Part shown: positions 23,518 to 36,750 of the stretch, one piece after another | Layout of the letters: the number at the start of each line of letters is the position of its first letter | Numbering within the stretch: position 1 is the first letter of the stretch | Source of the DNA: Symsagittifera roscoffensis | Taxonomy: Eukaryota; Xenacoelomorpha; Acoela; Convolutidae | Direction: 5' to 3' | DNA: 64,000 bases | Assembly: GCF_963678635.1 (NCBI RefSeq) | Contig: NC_087066.1 | Location: forward strand, 12,322,517-12,386,516 | Program-made: the position numbers and the translations under genes | Notes under the pieces: model-generated | What the model saw: only the letters and a program-made list of their open reading frames with translations | Databases searched by the model: none | Told to the model about the DNA's origin: nothing

Positions 23518-24438
23518 AATTTTAAAGTAAAACCTTCATGATTATTTCAGGCGCTAAACAAGATATTAATGTACAATAACGATTGATAAAAAGATCTCGA
23601 ATAGTTTTCTCAACTTCTGCAGTATTATATAAAACATATTTGAAAAATAATTATTGAAAAAAAAATAGAAATTAGTAGCATGACAATAAATAGTAAGTAA
23701 TTATAAATCATCCTGTTGTTCCAGCTGCATCACCTAAACATAACAGCAATCATAAGCTAACTAACATCATTAAAAACTAAAACTTTTTATTAAATTAATT
23801 TAAACCATTTTAAACTTAAATTTGCTTAATTTTAAACCAGATAATCAAGACTTATCCTTGGATCTTAATAAATTTTCTATCTTATTAATTTTAAATTCTG
23901 ATCATCATGGCTTATCCTTGGATCAAAAAGAACAATTTTGTTCTCCCCCACCCACTTATCAAGTGTCTAACGACCTCAAACGTCGATTCACTACCCAACC
24001 TTTTCAAAAGACCCACGGCTAATGGAAGTTTTTAATAACACTAACCATTCAAATGAGGTTAAACAGTGAAGAACTTCGGTTATTCATCCTTCACTTGAAC
24101 CCTCCTCTTACCAGACCCAGGTAGATCTTAGACTTAGTAAGTCTAAAATATTATCTAACGAACTACTTGCGTTCTAATTATACCTGAACCTTGTGGATCA
24201 ATTTACTATTCTCCAACCCTTGAACACAATCACTACCCCTAAGTAAGATTAAGTAAGTTAACACGTTAACTTAGACTAGCCACGAGAAAATAAAAAATCA
24301 TTCTTCGGAATTGATATACTTTCCTCTCCAACCCTGAACAAAAAGACCAAGGTTAAGCTAACCAAAAAATCGTAAGGACTAACAGTCTAGGAAAATAGAA
24401 ATCACTAGCAACTTCTAGCATCCCTCATCCTAAACCTT
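23518..24438 (+). other. Long 5' leader of element B
   Basis: No gene. Contains the two folding direct repeats (23,840-23,864, with two substitutions in its left arm, and 23,900-23,924) and the agaacaattttgttct hairpin (23,929-23,944) found in A and D. A 66-codon reading at 23,822-24,022 runs across these structures and is not conserved as protein. Confidence 0.5.
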
Positions 24439-24899
24439 ATGTCAATCAAAAAATTGGAAATAAACAAACCTTCGTTTTACACAATTGTGAAACAAACAAC
24501 CAAAAATACGATCTTGTAATAACCCCACATACACAAACAGTTGGATACATTCGAACAAAACGACAAACAATAAAAAGAAAAATTATAAGCAAACAAAGAC
24601 AAATAACCCAAAAAAGGTTTTCGAAAAGTAGAAACGCATTTTCCGAATCAGAAGCCAGCAGTTTAGACGAACTATACAAATTAAAGGAATCAATAAATAA
24701 AAATTGCCCCATTCATGACCAATTATATTTTTCCGATTCAGAAACAACTTCAAACTCATCAAAAAGAGGAAAAAGAAGAATAAAAAAGCAATATAAACAC
24801 AAACCTGTACACCTATATAAATGGAATCAACCAATTAGGCATATTGATAATTATATATTAACAGTCATCAAACGAAAAAATGAGCCACACTCAAAGTGA
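24439..24899 (+). pseudogene. Basic upstream ORF of element B (frameshifted)
   Basis: Same early frameshift as in A. The downstream frame is otherwise preserved through SEASSLDELYKLKE, CPIHDQLYFSDSETTSN and the Lys/Arg cluster RGKRRIKKQYKHK, ending in TGA at 24,897-24,899, 20 bases inside gag. Element D shows the intact form. Confidence 0.55.
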
Positions 24900-27800
24900 C
24901 GAAAGTCCAGATGAAGAAACAGTTTTTCCCTTTCTTATAGATTCACTCAATGATAGAGGACAAACACAATTTTGTAAAAACTTACTCGTAAATTTGTTTG
25001 AACCAGGAATCAGTCCATGCAAAGCAGAATTCCCTGATGTAAAAATCAAAAGACAAATTATAGAACATTATCTGAAAAACATATGTAACCTAACACAACA
25101 ATACGGAATCTACACCATAGAACTCAGCACACCACGAACAGCTCATAACAAATATGTAATTCAAACAGACGATATTGATTTAGAATTTTCAAAAGTATTC
25201 ATAGAATATATCAAAAGCATACAATATCATAATTCACAAAGAGCAAACTCCATATTCACTAACGAAGTTTTTGCAATAATATATAGTTATATATCTATAT
25301 TAGAAAAAACTGAAGTTCCAACCGAAACATCCAAACATACAAAAGTAAGAAACGAAATCACAATATTTTCAACATTTTTACATATAATCCGCAAAAAATT
25401 TTAGCATGATTTATAATAGATTATTTTACCCACAACCTAGATTTAATTTCACAAGCAGGAAAAAATTTCAGACACCAAAGTACCAATGACGACACTGTCA
25501 ATGCAGAACAATCAGATTACGTTTGGGACCCTGAATGGTCTCATCCAGCATTTATAAATATTCCACAAGATATCTCGAGTCAAGCAATAAGTACAATATC
25601 TTTTCACAGAGATTGTGTAAAAGTAATACCATTAACGATTGACGCAACACCATTAAATTATAATACATTTTTACCTGATACACGAAATAACAGCTTAAAC
25701 TCAACAGTCATACATAATGAAAATGTCAATGGAACCAGAAATCTTACACAGCAAGACATTCAAACACCATCACATTTCATTAATGAAGAAATCGTCCAAA
25801 CAACAGTAACAACTACACAACAAAGTATTTCACCAATACACTCAAATCTGACAACACCAAAAAATACAAATGCATCACTAACACAGGTAACCTTACAATC
25901 GACCGTTGAACCATCGGTTGCTCCAAAATACTCACATTTGGACTATCAGACGTATAGACCAATGACAAAACCGTCAAAAACACGAAAAACGTTCACAAGA
26001 AACATTTTTGCAGAACACAATTATAATTATGCACACCAACTAAAAACAAATCAACCCCCCCAAAAAAACACACAAAATTTAAATCACGTATGTTCCCATC
26101 ATTTCGAATCTCCCAAATACATCAACCAATTCAGTAAATTTTCCAGATAATCTACACCCTCCACAGGATTATAGTGAAAATTATCCATTTTTTCAATAAA
26201 ATAGAAATAAACAACATACACCATATAACACAAACTATTTGTCATCTGATGATGATGATTATCATCACCCAGATATCTTTGCACCATATATTAAAGTATA
26301 TCGCACAGAGAGACCGCGACATTCTCAACCATCCCAAAATTTGAAAATTTACCCACAAAATCCAACAGATATGCAAAATCAACAGCCAATGCATATACAA
26401 AACCCATTTAAAACACAATCTTTTCAACCTATACAGCCACAAAACCCAATGACTATGCATTCTTATCAGCCGACTCAAATGCAAAATGAAATACCGCTTC
26501 CATATTACCTTCAGCAACATGAAACAACAAAAAATCAACTTTCAAACTTTTCACAAATGCCAAATGCCGCAGAATCACTACAGATGACTATGAATCCATA
26601 CCTCATGGGTGGATCGTCAATAATATCGAAAAAACCATTAATGGTATTCACAGGATCAAACCCTGAATATTCTATAGAAGATTATTTAAATGCAGTAACA
26701 GCAAATTTAATCTTAATAATATGACCCGAACCAATTAATACACCACTCCATCAAGATTGGATACATAGACGCACAGCGTTAATACAAACAACACTAGACG
26801 GCGCAGCTCAAAAATGGTTTTCAGTATTACCCATAGAAATAAAATCAGATTGGAAAAAATTTACACAACAATTTTCAAAAATGTTTGATTCTGAAAGAAA
26901 CAAACAACATCAAAGAGTTTTATGCAACGAAATACGCAAATTACCAATCGAAACAATTAAACAATTAGCAGTTCGAATCGAAACACTAGTTCGAAAAGCA
27001 TATTCACTTAATACACATGACTACAAAAACACAAAAATGACAGAAATTTTAATGATGACCCTATCACCTCAATTAAGGAAAATAGCTAGAAAAAAGAGAG
27101 CATCTCATCCTTCCTCAATTCGAGAACCAGATTTAGAATTTAGAAACTTAGTAGATAAACTAGAACAAGCAGAAATCACAATGAAACTCGAAGAAACAGA
27201 AAATCTAAAACTACAATATGTTAATCGGATTGAAACAAATACTACACATATAAATATTATACAAGAATCAGACACAGACCTGATTGAAAAAATTACTGGA
27301 ATAATAAACATCTACGATCGAAAACCAAACTTTAAAGGCAAACCATCTTTCAAAAAATGGTGTAATTACTGCCGACGATACGGACACAGTATCGCCGAAT
27401 GTAGACAAAAACAATAAGACAATCAGAACAAACCTCAAAAGCACAAAGAACCAAATAAATCATTCTGTCAATACATGAAAAAAGATCGATATCTACCAAA
27501 CAAAAATATATATAGTAATACTAGTTCAGGAAAACCACTTCCAAGTAACTCAAATTATTCAAGAAATCAATCACCATATAACTCAAGTTATAGAGATAGA
27601 TCGCCCGAACGAAGAAATTCACGAAATTTCTCACAAAACAGATATAGCCGATCGAATAGCTAAAATAACCAAAATAACTATTAGCGATCGAATTCAAACA
27701 CAACAGAGTTTGTTTCTGCATCCAGTTCCCATTCAAACCCAAGGAATAATCACTATTCCAATAGTAGATCACGAAACTCATCATACAACAGAAATAGACA

Positions 27801-28076
27801 CTATTCACACAGTAGAAACAGAAGTTATTCAAACAATCGAAATCAGAACTATTCAAACAATAGATCAAACAATAATTCATACAATAGATCGAATTATCAC
27901 AGATTAAATGATAACTATCAAAACAGATCACGAAATAATTCACAAAATCGAAACTCAAGTTCAATAATCGATACAGAAATTATTCCCAGTCACCACATAG
28001 GAATAATAACCGTTATCCCGATTCTAAACATCGATACAGAAGTAACACACCGAAACATCAAAGACACATTAATCAA
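24880..28076 (+). pseudogene. Gag of element B
   Basis: ATG at 24,880; N-terminal domain open for 174 codons, ending at the same TAG as in A after the shared roughly 60 bp loss. The frame then resumes with stops at 26,148-26,150, near 26,704 (ATATGA), 27,415-27,417 and 27,661-27,663. Capsid runs from MNPYLMGGSS (about 26,590) to about 27,250, with the WF.VLPIEIKSDW segment typical of retrotransposon gag capsids. CCHC knuckle at 27,361-27,402. Asn/Ser/Arg/Tyr-rich tract to about 28,000. A one-base deletion near 27,962 (gttcaataat against gttacaataat in A) moves gag out of the protease frame; in D the two are one frame. Confidence 0.82.
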
Positions 28077-28889
28077 GTGCAAACAAATGAAGAAACAACT
28101 TCAGACCCCCCAGGTATTGATGACACAGGAAGTAATGAACTACAACTAAAGCACATTAATTTTGAATCATCGGATACTGAAAGTGATACAGATAATATCA
28201 CCTCTGTAAATATGATAACAGTCGAAAACGACTATGAACCTATCATATACGAACAACCTTTTACTTCACATATATTTGAAAATCAATTGGAACTTCTTCA
28301 TAATTACTACATTGGACCCAATACTAATAATACACAATTTACACAAAAAGTAAACGAAATTAACACGGCAATTAAACCTGATAAAAAAATAAAAAAGATG
28401 AAACACAATGATCAAACACAAAAAATCTTTATCAAAATATACAAAAAAAACAACCAAGAGAAAACAAATTGGACAATTCCATTTCTCTTAGAGAGTCCAA
28501 GAAGTAAAGAATTTCAACCACCAGATCTTGAAATTGATTTTTTAATCGACTCAGGAGCAGAATCAAATATAATTAATATTTCCACATGGAATGAAATTAA
28601 AACACTGCACCCAAATCTAACACCTCTTGAAACATCTTGTAAATTGGCAATAGCACAAAGATCAACATTAGTAAACTATGGAAAAATCCAACTATTCCTT
28701 GTTCCCACAAGAACAATAAAACAAAACAAGATTCCGAACAAGCCATTTAAACAAACATTTCATATTACTGATATTAAGCACAATTTCACTGGCATACCAT
28801 TTATTACTAAATATATACCAACAATAAACATCTTAAATAGTAAAATCCATATCAAAGACAAATATACAAAAACAAAAACACAGCCTTAA
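28077..28889 (+). pseudogene. Protease domain of Pol, element B
   Basis: Open reading of 270 codons. The first 120 residues are acidic and low in known motifs. The aspartic protease active site is at residues 156-162 (FLIDSGAES; the catalytic Asp codon at 28,548-28,550), followed by an ILNSKIHI-like end, as expected of a retropepsin in Ty3 elements. In D this sequence is fused in frame to gag, so the ATG used here is only the first Met after the frameshift. The reading ends at TAA 28,887-28,889, where a frameshift separates it from the pre-RT region. Confidence 0.8.
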
Positions 28890-31151
28890 CATTCTTCCAA
28901 AGATTAAACAAACAACCACCATTTTTCTCAAAATTTTACCCCATTTATAATCAAAAACGGAAACACCTGAAACCACTATCAGGAAATATATATAATTTTT
29001 CAATAAAACAAGTTCATCAGTATGACAAAAGTCAAAACAAACAACAGCTTTTCATGTCGGATTTCGAATTTAAATCTATTCACAAATTTTTCAAAATTAC
29101 AATCTCATCCATAAAATACTCAAAAAATACGAATTCCGATAATATTTCGTTACATGTGTATAACAATAGACCATATCAAATAACATTACTCCTAGGACTT
29201 TTAGGATATTGCGAAACAAATGCTACAAATTCACCTGTAAATGAAATAGCCTACCGAGTTAATAATATACTACAATTATTAGATATTTGCCAATCAACAA
29301 TTCTTGACGAAGAATTATCCATAAAAAATATAATAACTAATGGAAAAAAAATATAGAATATTTCACAAAAACACCATATTTTAAACCGACATTCAATATA
29401 ACAAATTACACAAAAGAACAAGAAAAGTTTTTAACAAGGTTTAATTTTCAACACTATAAATCACACAAGATGAATTTGATAAATTAGCAAAACAACTGTT
29501 AAAATATGCAACAGTCTACGCAACATCAAAATTTGACGTTGGAAAAATCAATTCATCACTCCCATTAAAACCTGACGCAGTTTTCAAAAAACAAAGAGCA
29601 AGTAAAGCACCGATTCATTTACACGACAAGGTAAATAGATTACTTGGTATTTTAGAACAATACGAAATTATCTCACCAGTAAATAAAGAAGAACAACCAA
29701 AAGGTAACACCTTCATTAACCCTGTTATCATTCTAGCAAAAGTTTAATCACTAAAAATAGTTTTAGACGCTAGATACCTCAATTAACTAATTGACAAATC
29801 AAAATGCAATTGGCCTATTGAACCCATACAAGTTATCTTAACAAAGATAAAGGGTAAATACTTCACAACCGCAGATATGAATAGTGCTTATAATCAAATG
29901 CCACTAGATGAACAATCACGACGTTTAACACAATTTGTTATTGAAAATCAAGAATATGAATTTAATCGCTTATTCTATGGAATATGCACAGGACCAGCAG
30001 CTTTTTCAGCTTTCATGAGTAAAACTTTTAGACCATTAAAACTCAAGAAAAATGCAATCATCTATTTAGATGATGTTTTTATGCAATCACAAACCAAAAA
30101 CGAAAAGATTACAGTTTTAGAACAATATCATAAAATACTTCAGAACGAAAATCTGAAAGCAGCCCCTGATACATCACACTTCTTTTTAACACGCGTTAAA
30201 TTTTTAGGACATGATATTGGACGAAACAATATCACTCCATTAAAATCACGCATTGATGCAATCCAAAAACTTCAGCCACCTACAAATAAAAAGAAAATCC
30301 AAGAATTCCCTGGAATGTTGAATTTCTTAAGTAAATATGCTTACAAAATGCAATTATACTTGATACCTTTCTATAACATCCTCAGACAACAAAATAATTT
30401 TGAATGGACCACTGAACATCAATCACGATTTGAAGAAATTAAAAATATTTTGACAGAACAAATTTCAAACACAATTCCAGATCCAAATCAACCATTCTAT
30501 GCAATGTGCGATGCTTCAAACTTTGGCATCGGCGCAGCATTGCTACAATCACATAATGGAACAAATAAAATGAATCTTATATCAGCAAATTCACGATTAT
30601 TCACACAAACAGAGCTACGATTCTCAACTCTAATGAGAGAATGTACAGCTATAATTTATACACTTACAGAATATGAATTTCTGATACTTGGATCAAAACA
30701 CCCAACAGTTCTATTTACAGATCACAAACCAATTATTTTTCTCTTTACACAAAAGTCGAATCCAAATCATAGAGTTTATAGATTTCAAATAATTCTAATG
30801 AAATTTCCAAACTTACATATAGTTTGGACAGCAGGAAAAAACCTTGCATTACCAGATACATTAAGTAGAAATACGCCACCTGAACTACTCACACGAAAAA
30901 CTACAGTTGAAATACCACAAAATATTAAATTCTATCTCGCAAAAGATGAAACATCACCCCAATTAGAATGCAAATACGCAGTAAAAACTGACATTGATCA
31001 ATCACAAATAAATAATCTACAACATTTTCCACTCTACTTAGATTGCCAAAATAATCACTATCAAGTTGATTTACAAGGAACATCAACTTTTAAACCAATT
31101 CCATACTCACAATGGATAAAAACAATATCAAAATCTCGATCCAGTAATTAG
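28887..31151 (+). pseudogene. Reverse transcriptase and RNase H of Pol, element B
   Basis: Pre-RT region from about 28,885 (open 29,054-29,356), then RT starting near 29,370. Stops at about 29,745 and 29,784 interrupt the fingers. From 29,877 a 424-codon reading is open: palm motif MNSAYNQMPL, YLDD catalytic motif at 30,063-30,074, thumb/connection with GMLNFLSKYAYKMQLY, and RNase H from about 30,480 with FYAMCDASNFGIGAALLQ and TDHKPI. It ends in a tether leading to integrase. The motif order and spacing are those of Ty3/gypsy Pol. It would copy element RNA into DNA in virus-like particles. In the original frame this is continuous with protease and integrase. Confidence 0.88.
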
Positions 31152-32824
31152 ACAACTAAAATCATGGCACAAATACAAAACTAAGCCCGTAAAAGCTGAT
31201 ACCACAATTTTAGGAAACAAAACACTGCTCCGATATTTCAGAAAATTTAATAACACATCAATCAATGAAAAAACAGAACTTTTAGAATATCAATTGAATG
31301 ATTCTAAAGTTCCCTGTCTACCTTTAAGTATGATACTAATAGCTTTTAACATCTCCCATACACAAAATACAAAGGGACACTCCGGATCAGAAAAAAAACA
31401 TACTCGAACTTTACACAAAATTTTTATTTCCCAAATGCACCAATTTGGATAAAAGTATTAAGCAATGATTGTAAAATATGTCAATTGAACAAACCCTATC
31501 CAAATCAAAAACAAATAGCACAGAAACAAGATTTTAAAGAATAAAGTTTATTTTTTAACCATCGCATTTCATTCGACACAAAAGGACCAATCTCACCATC
31601 CTCTGAAGGAAACTCCTACATTATGGTCATTGTTGATGCATTCACACATTATGTAGCACTCAACCCATTACCACATTGTAATGCTTATTATGCTTACACA
31701 ACACTTTATGAACATTGGATAGCCAAATTCGGATTACCCGAAATCCTAGTTACAGACAACGGTACAGAATTTATAATTAATGAAATCATCACAGTATGCC
31801 TCTTATATAGAATCAAATATAAACCACGTACATCTCATGCACCTTGGACAAACGGTTTAGTCGAAGGTATGAACCGTTCACTCCAAGAATATCTCAGATG
31901 TATCATTAATGGAAATGATACACGATATACAGAATGGTCAGCAGATGTAAAATTATTTCCCTTATCATATAATTCACAAATTACGACTTTAGGAATGTCA
32001 CCATACGAAATGGTTTTTAATCAAAAGCCACGAAAACCAATTATGTTTACAGCAAATGCCCATAAAAATGCACAGGGTTATTGCCAACAAAAAAAGATTC
32101 AATTTGTTATAACCTACCTTTACACACACATGATGAATATCATTTTCATCACCCACAAATTCTTAAATTAGCCTCCGGCACACATACAGAATGGATATTA
32201 AATAGAGATGAAAAACACAATGAAATTTACCAAAAACTAACAAAGAAATTGTTACAAAGGCAAAACTTTAACGACCAAATTAATTCACGCTTTACGCCAG
32301 CCACAGATTTAAAAATTGGAACGTTTGTTTTAATACCTAACTTTAATACGCAAAAAGGAATCTCTAAAAACTTACAACCACTTCGAAAAGGACCATACCA
32401 AATAATTGCCAAATCCACTGACATAACGTATAAACTCACAGATTCAACTAAAAAAGAAATTATTCAACATCATAACAATCTATTGCCCTACTACCCAAAA
32501 GAATACGCATTACGCGAATTAACTCAATTATATTCTTTTACAGGTTTAAAAATTATTCAAAATCATACACATACAGAAAAAGAAACAAATGTACAGGACA
32601 ATATTCATCATGAAAAACAAAATCAAAAACAAACCACAACTCGAAACAATACAAAAACGCCAGACCCAAAAATACCTCAAAAAGAAAGAAAAAACAAAAA
32701 AATGATAGAAAAAATTTTACCACAAAAACAAGTGGAAAAATCAGAACACAGAGAATTATCACGACTTAGAAATCAACCACGTAAAAATTACAAAACATTC
32801 ATCCCACAATCTAAAATATTTTAA
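31152..32824 (+). pseudogene. Integrase of Pol, element B
   Basis: The N-terminal HHCC zinc region is at about 31,340-31,480 (HSGSEKKH and the CKIC pair), with frameshifts. The DDE core has its first Asp in FDTKGP (about 31,573), a second in VTDNGTEF (about 31,750) and the Glu in GLVEGMNRSL (about 31,860). The core is open over 31,623-32,171. A frameshift near 32,085 leads to the C-terminal part (32,081-32,824) with the beta-barrel-like segment GTFVLIPNF...LRKGPYQII and a Lys/Gln-rich tail. It would insert the cDNA into host DNA. No chromodomain was recognised. Confidence 0.87.
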
Positions 32825-33489
32825 AAAGTTGAATTTCAAAAACAACTTTGATTTTAAAAATTAATAATTTTTAGACCTCTAAATTATTTTGAACTCTCAT
32901 ATTTTCAAGATAACATGCTGAAACATACGCAACAATTCTAGTTCAGATTCAGCCAATAGGATTCACTGAAATCCGTCATCTTCTATATTTCTAACACCAA
33001 CCTATTAGCCGATAGATATTAAACTCCAGGCATATCTATAACTATAACTTTACAACCTCCAGGTCAAAAATAAGCAACCCGCTAAAATTTGACAACTAAA
33101 ATAAATACCACCATAATATTGCAACCCCCCCCCCCCCTATCTAATAACGCAAAGATCAACAAAATTTTCCCAACTCAGACCTCAAAAAGCCTCCAACCAA
33201 AAATGGCGAATTAGCCTAATCTCAAAAACGGACCATAATCATTTGGCCTAAAGTACAAATATTTCAATACCCCAGATCACCCAACAAATAAAAATAAAGC
33301 AAAGAAGACCTCCCGAACACCATAAAATCAGCCCCCAACAATTTTTCACAAAACTCAACCCACTTGTCAAAAACCAATAAATAATCCGACCACGCTTGAA
33401 TCTCGCCCCAAAAACAACAAAAAATATTCGACGAACGAATCATTTCTAAAATACTTCTCTCTCAAACAGTCAATATCTTAAAAAAAAAC
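32825..33489 (+). other. Spacer between pol and the membrane ORF
   Basis: No credible gene. Contains a run of 15 C (33,125-33,139) that is only a few bases in unit 2 (37,005-37,013), and matches 36,751-37,370. Confidence 0.4.
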
Positions 33490-35019
33490 AATCTTAAATC
33501 TTCTCATAAAACTTTTCATTCTATTCAAATTTTTGCTCATATTTTTTATTGATACTTTTGAAGCTTTAATAATCCTTTTAATAATTTTTTGCATTATTTT
33601 TTTAATTTTCTACTCCCTATTTGAAGTATATCTCCAACTTGCTCAAATCAATGACCACATTCACAGGTACCATAATTCAAAGTCTGTTTAAATGATACGA
33701 AAAATTTTTAGTAGAACAGATATTTTTTTAGTATTCGTAATTTTTATCACATTTTTATCATCCCTAATAATGACAATGTGCAAATGTGTAAAAAAAGCAA
33801 TAGTCACATTCGCCTTAGCAACAATCCTTTTAATTCTTTTCATCGAAGAATATTACAATAAACATAAATCTTCCCACTAGAAAATATCAATAGGACACGT
33901 TTCCAAAATTGCTAACCAACAATCACAAAATCAGTCTTCACCGACATCATCCCAAGAAAACCCAGCCATACCCACAACTACCCAAAACCCCCAAACATCC
34001 ACACGAATTTCTTTTCAAGATAACCCATACACTTTTGAAGAACGACACGCTCACTTATCCGAACCACTAGAACCAGTTCAGCGACAGGCTTCCCTAAGTG
34101 AACCAACATATAATTTATTTCCCCCATTACCACAAGACTTAAATAGAATAAGACACATTAATTAAAATCAAAATACGGTTGAAATTAATAGACAGATTAT
34201 ACATTCACGAAGAAATAGAAATTTTCAAACCCCTAGAGTTCATTTTGATATACCCCAATCACCAACACAAACTACTTCAGAAAATTCAAGTAGTACATTG
34301 CCAGAAACTCCCACACTCCTTTCACAACATAGCACCTCAAGTATACCCTCAGATTACTTAGGTTCAACACCGACATCTGAAAAAATACGTGAAAATCCTT
34401 TTAACCCCCCAATCCCACCGCACGACTACCATATTGGGCAACACACTCATATACACAAGGTGAACCAAACATAGTAAATGAACCAATAGATGTTTCTACA
34501 AATACAACACCATCATCACTACCAGAAACATTATCACTCCCGTCAACACCATCATTAAGTCAAATTTCACCGACGTTTTTCCCTTTAAATTTTCCAAATA
34601 ACCTCGACGCTAAATATCGAGAACAATCATCATCAAATACCCCTTTACGATTAAATTGGAACACATTCGTAGCACTTCCCCCATTATTTGGACAAAATCA
34701 AGATAGTAACCGACTCCACAGTTTGGCACTCAATAGATTACAATATAGACAAGATATCCACGAAGATTTTCGAGAACACAATATTCAAATACTTCAACAA
34801 AATAGTCTCCAATTAAAATTTGAAATCACGATCAAACTTATCAATATTGTTCAACATCCTTACCCATTAAATCCACCAAATATAACAGCTCAATTGCTAC
34901 CACCACCATTTATAACAACTGAAGTAATATATAAATACGATAGATATACGAAAAACACAATTGGTTACATAAAATTTTATAACCCATACTCAGGGTTATC
35001 ATACACATGTATATTCTAA
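33490..35019 (+). pseudogene. Multi-membrane-segment and Pro/Gln/Thr-rich ORF (unit 1), unknown function
   Basis: One frame, interrupted by stops: a hydrophobic stretch (about 33,496-33,640, two membrane segments) ends at TAA 33,689-33,691. It is followed at once by ATG of a 62-codon reading (33,692-33,880) with two more hydrophobic segments separated by a short Cys/Lys loop (CKCVKK). After a TAG the same frame continues as a polar Pro/Gln/Ser/Thr-rich domain to about 34,165, resumes after another stop to about 34,472, then shifts frame near 34,435 into a second region ending in YNPYSGLSYTCIF at 35,019. The stops are shared by unit 2, so they predate the duplication. It overlaps the envelope-like ORF start by 13 bases. 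No known family recognised. Confidence 0.45.
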
Positions 35020-36197
35020 AAATATTAACATTTCAACACATCTTTTTTTCTAATATTTTCCGACCAAAACACAAATCCTTCTCCTCGTACAGGACCCCAG
35101 GATTTATTAGTAACACACTATGATTGTGAAGAAAACGAACAAAAAACACTACACAAATATGCAATAAATCAAGTATCACAATGCCAAACAGAACCACAAG
35201 CTATAGAAATTACAAATGTAATAGCAACATTGTACTCGAAAGCCTGAGCAACAACAGTCACAGGATATAAATTTACAGCTTCATTTTACTTACACCATAC
35301 CCTACATTAATGCAACCACTCAAAAAATTTTCACCCGAAAGTATCAGAGCTATCGCTCGTAACCCAAATACTGATTTACAATCATTTGGAATATATTCTA
35401 AATCTGATACCCATCATCACATTAGAACACAACAGTTTCAGGAGTTATTAACACAAATGGACACAATGCAACGCCAATCAATCGACCAGAATTTAGGAAA
35501 ACTTGCAGAAACCGCAGGATTTGCAGACATTTATACACAAGACTATAGAGGATATTTTGAAGGAATCAAAGACTACATATATTCAAACGGTGAAAATACA
35601 GACCACAAGATATTTCACCTATAAATATTTTCAGTTCTGTCACCTTAAAAAACTAAATTCTAGCTTTTCTAGGATGGCCATATTACATCTTAGAAAAATT
35701 AACTATCTTATACGCCATGTTTAATTTTATAGGATTTCTTTTCTCACTGTTAAAAGGAATCTATAACGCATGCGCTATAGACACACAAGTAAACCGACAA
35801 GCAAGTGTAGCACGTATACTATTCGCAGAATTTTTTTGGAGTTTTTTCATCATCAATTAACAAAATACTTCTAGATGCACAAATAAAAGAATATAACACA
35901 AAAATATCCACAAGACAAAACACATACGACGAAGAACATAATAAAATAGAAATAACACCTACCGCACTACAGTTGCCACCCTTACCACAAAACCATCCAT
36001 TATCATTAGTTCCCCGTAATTTCCGAAACCTAGCAATCACAAATAATCCAAATTCTAGACCAAATACAACACAAAGTCCCAAACAACACATAATGACACA
36101 TCATACACAAAGTGATAATACATTTGAAGAAGTTATAGAACAACCTCACACCACCATTTTTCAATCTCAAAGTAATCATTTTTTTAGCCCTCGATGA
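35007..36197 (+). pseudogene. Envelope-like glycoprotein ORF (unit 1)
   Basis: Starts with ATG at 35,007 and a hydrophobic, signal-peptide-like N-terminus, then a Cys-containing ectodomain (DLLVTHYDC, later QVSQC). Unit 1 has an extra T in the ctttttttc run at about 35,042 that shifts the frame, and a TGA near 35,244. A TAATG stop-start overlap at 35,308-35,312 leads to a helical segment (35,310-35,624). After more shifts comes a long hydrophobic membrane-anchor region (about 35,670-35,850) with WPYYILEK and FNFIGFLFSLL, then a Pro/Thr-rich tail. The order signal peptide, Cys-rich ectodomain, helix, membrane anchor, tail fits a class of retroelement fusion glycoproteins. The ectodomain is short, so part may be lost. 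Identification is by architecture only. Confidence 0.45.
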
Positions 36198-36750
36198 GCC
36201 GACAACTTGGATCCTCCATCGCTCAAACTCCCACCCAGCCAACCTCCAAACTCAAATCCCAATAATCCCACTTTTTGCTTTCCCACCACCCGATTTTCCA
36301 ATTATTAATATACCATCAAGCACGAATTCTGATACTTACTCAGATATTTCAGTTTTTCATACTATCTCACAATTTAATAACTCTAATGTAGAAACCCCCG
36401 ACGAATTTACAGACTCCGAACCATCTCCCTCTACCCATACCCAGACCAACTCCTCAGTTTTTTCAAAACCCTCTTTTCAACCCATCCCATCCAGTCATCC
36501 ACTCCCATCCGTTTCCACTCTTTCTTATGCTACCTAAGTAACCCCAATCTATTCTTCACTTCATTCCAACAGATCAAATAATAAATCCTCAGATACCCTA
36601 CAAATTTCCGAAGAACTTGATAATTTTATTACTTTAAAACAACAATTAATACACTCCAACACCCTTGCAATACATCAACTATCATCCACAATAATATCCT
36701 CATCCTCAAATCCACCTACCCCCACACCCTCCTCAGCTTACACTCCATCA
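36194..36750 (+). pseudogene. Ser/Thr/Pro-rich ORF, truncated copy (unit 1)
   Basis: Begins ATGAGCCGACAAC as in unit 2, overlapping the envelope-like tail. It has an in-frame TAA in gctacctaagtaacc (unit 2 has caa there, about 40,395) and is cut off by the duplication junction at 36,750. Confidence 0.45.

Larger units (their letters stand above)
20781..30365. repeat. Tandem segmental duplication, unit 2
   Basis: Second copy of the flank (20,781-22,787), LTR B, leader, gag and RT start. It corresponds to unit 1 up to about 28,040 and again from about 30,146 to 30,350; the interval between is what unit 1 lost. Unit 2 continues without a break into the rest of pol, so it is most simply the original locus and unit 1 the duplicate. 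Confidence 0.75.
32871..36750 (+). repeat. 3.88 kb tandem duplication, unit 1
   Basis: From ttagacctctaaattatttt to cactccatcatta. The same sequence restarts at 36,751, exactly 3880 bp later. The junction has only ttag in common between the two parental ends (32,871 and 40,612), as expected of a simple tandem duplication by end joining. It carries the membrane/Pro-rich ORF, the envelope-like ORF and the start of the Ser/Thr/Pro-rich ORF. Confidence 0.88.

Noticed and set aside
27710-27907. Ile/Thr/Glu-rich reading and the similar 183-codon reading at 63,183-63,734
   Set aside because: Out-of-frame translation of the repetitive gag tract, where the true frame is open in D.
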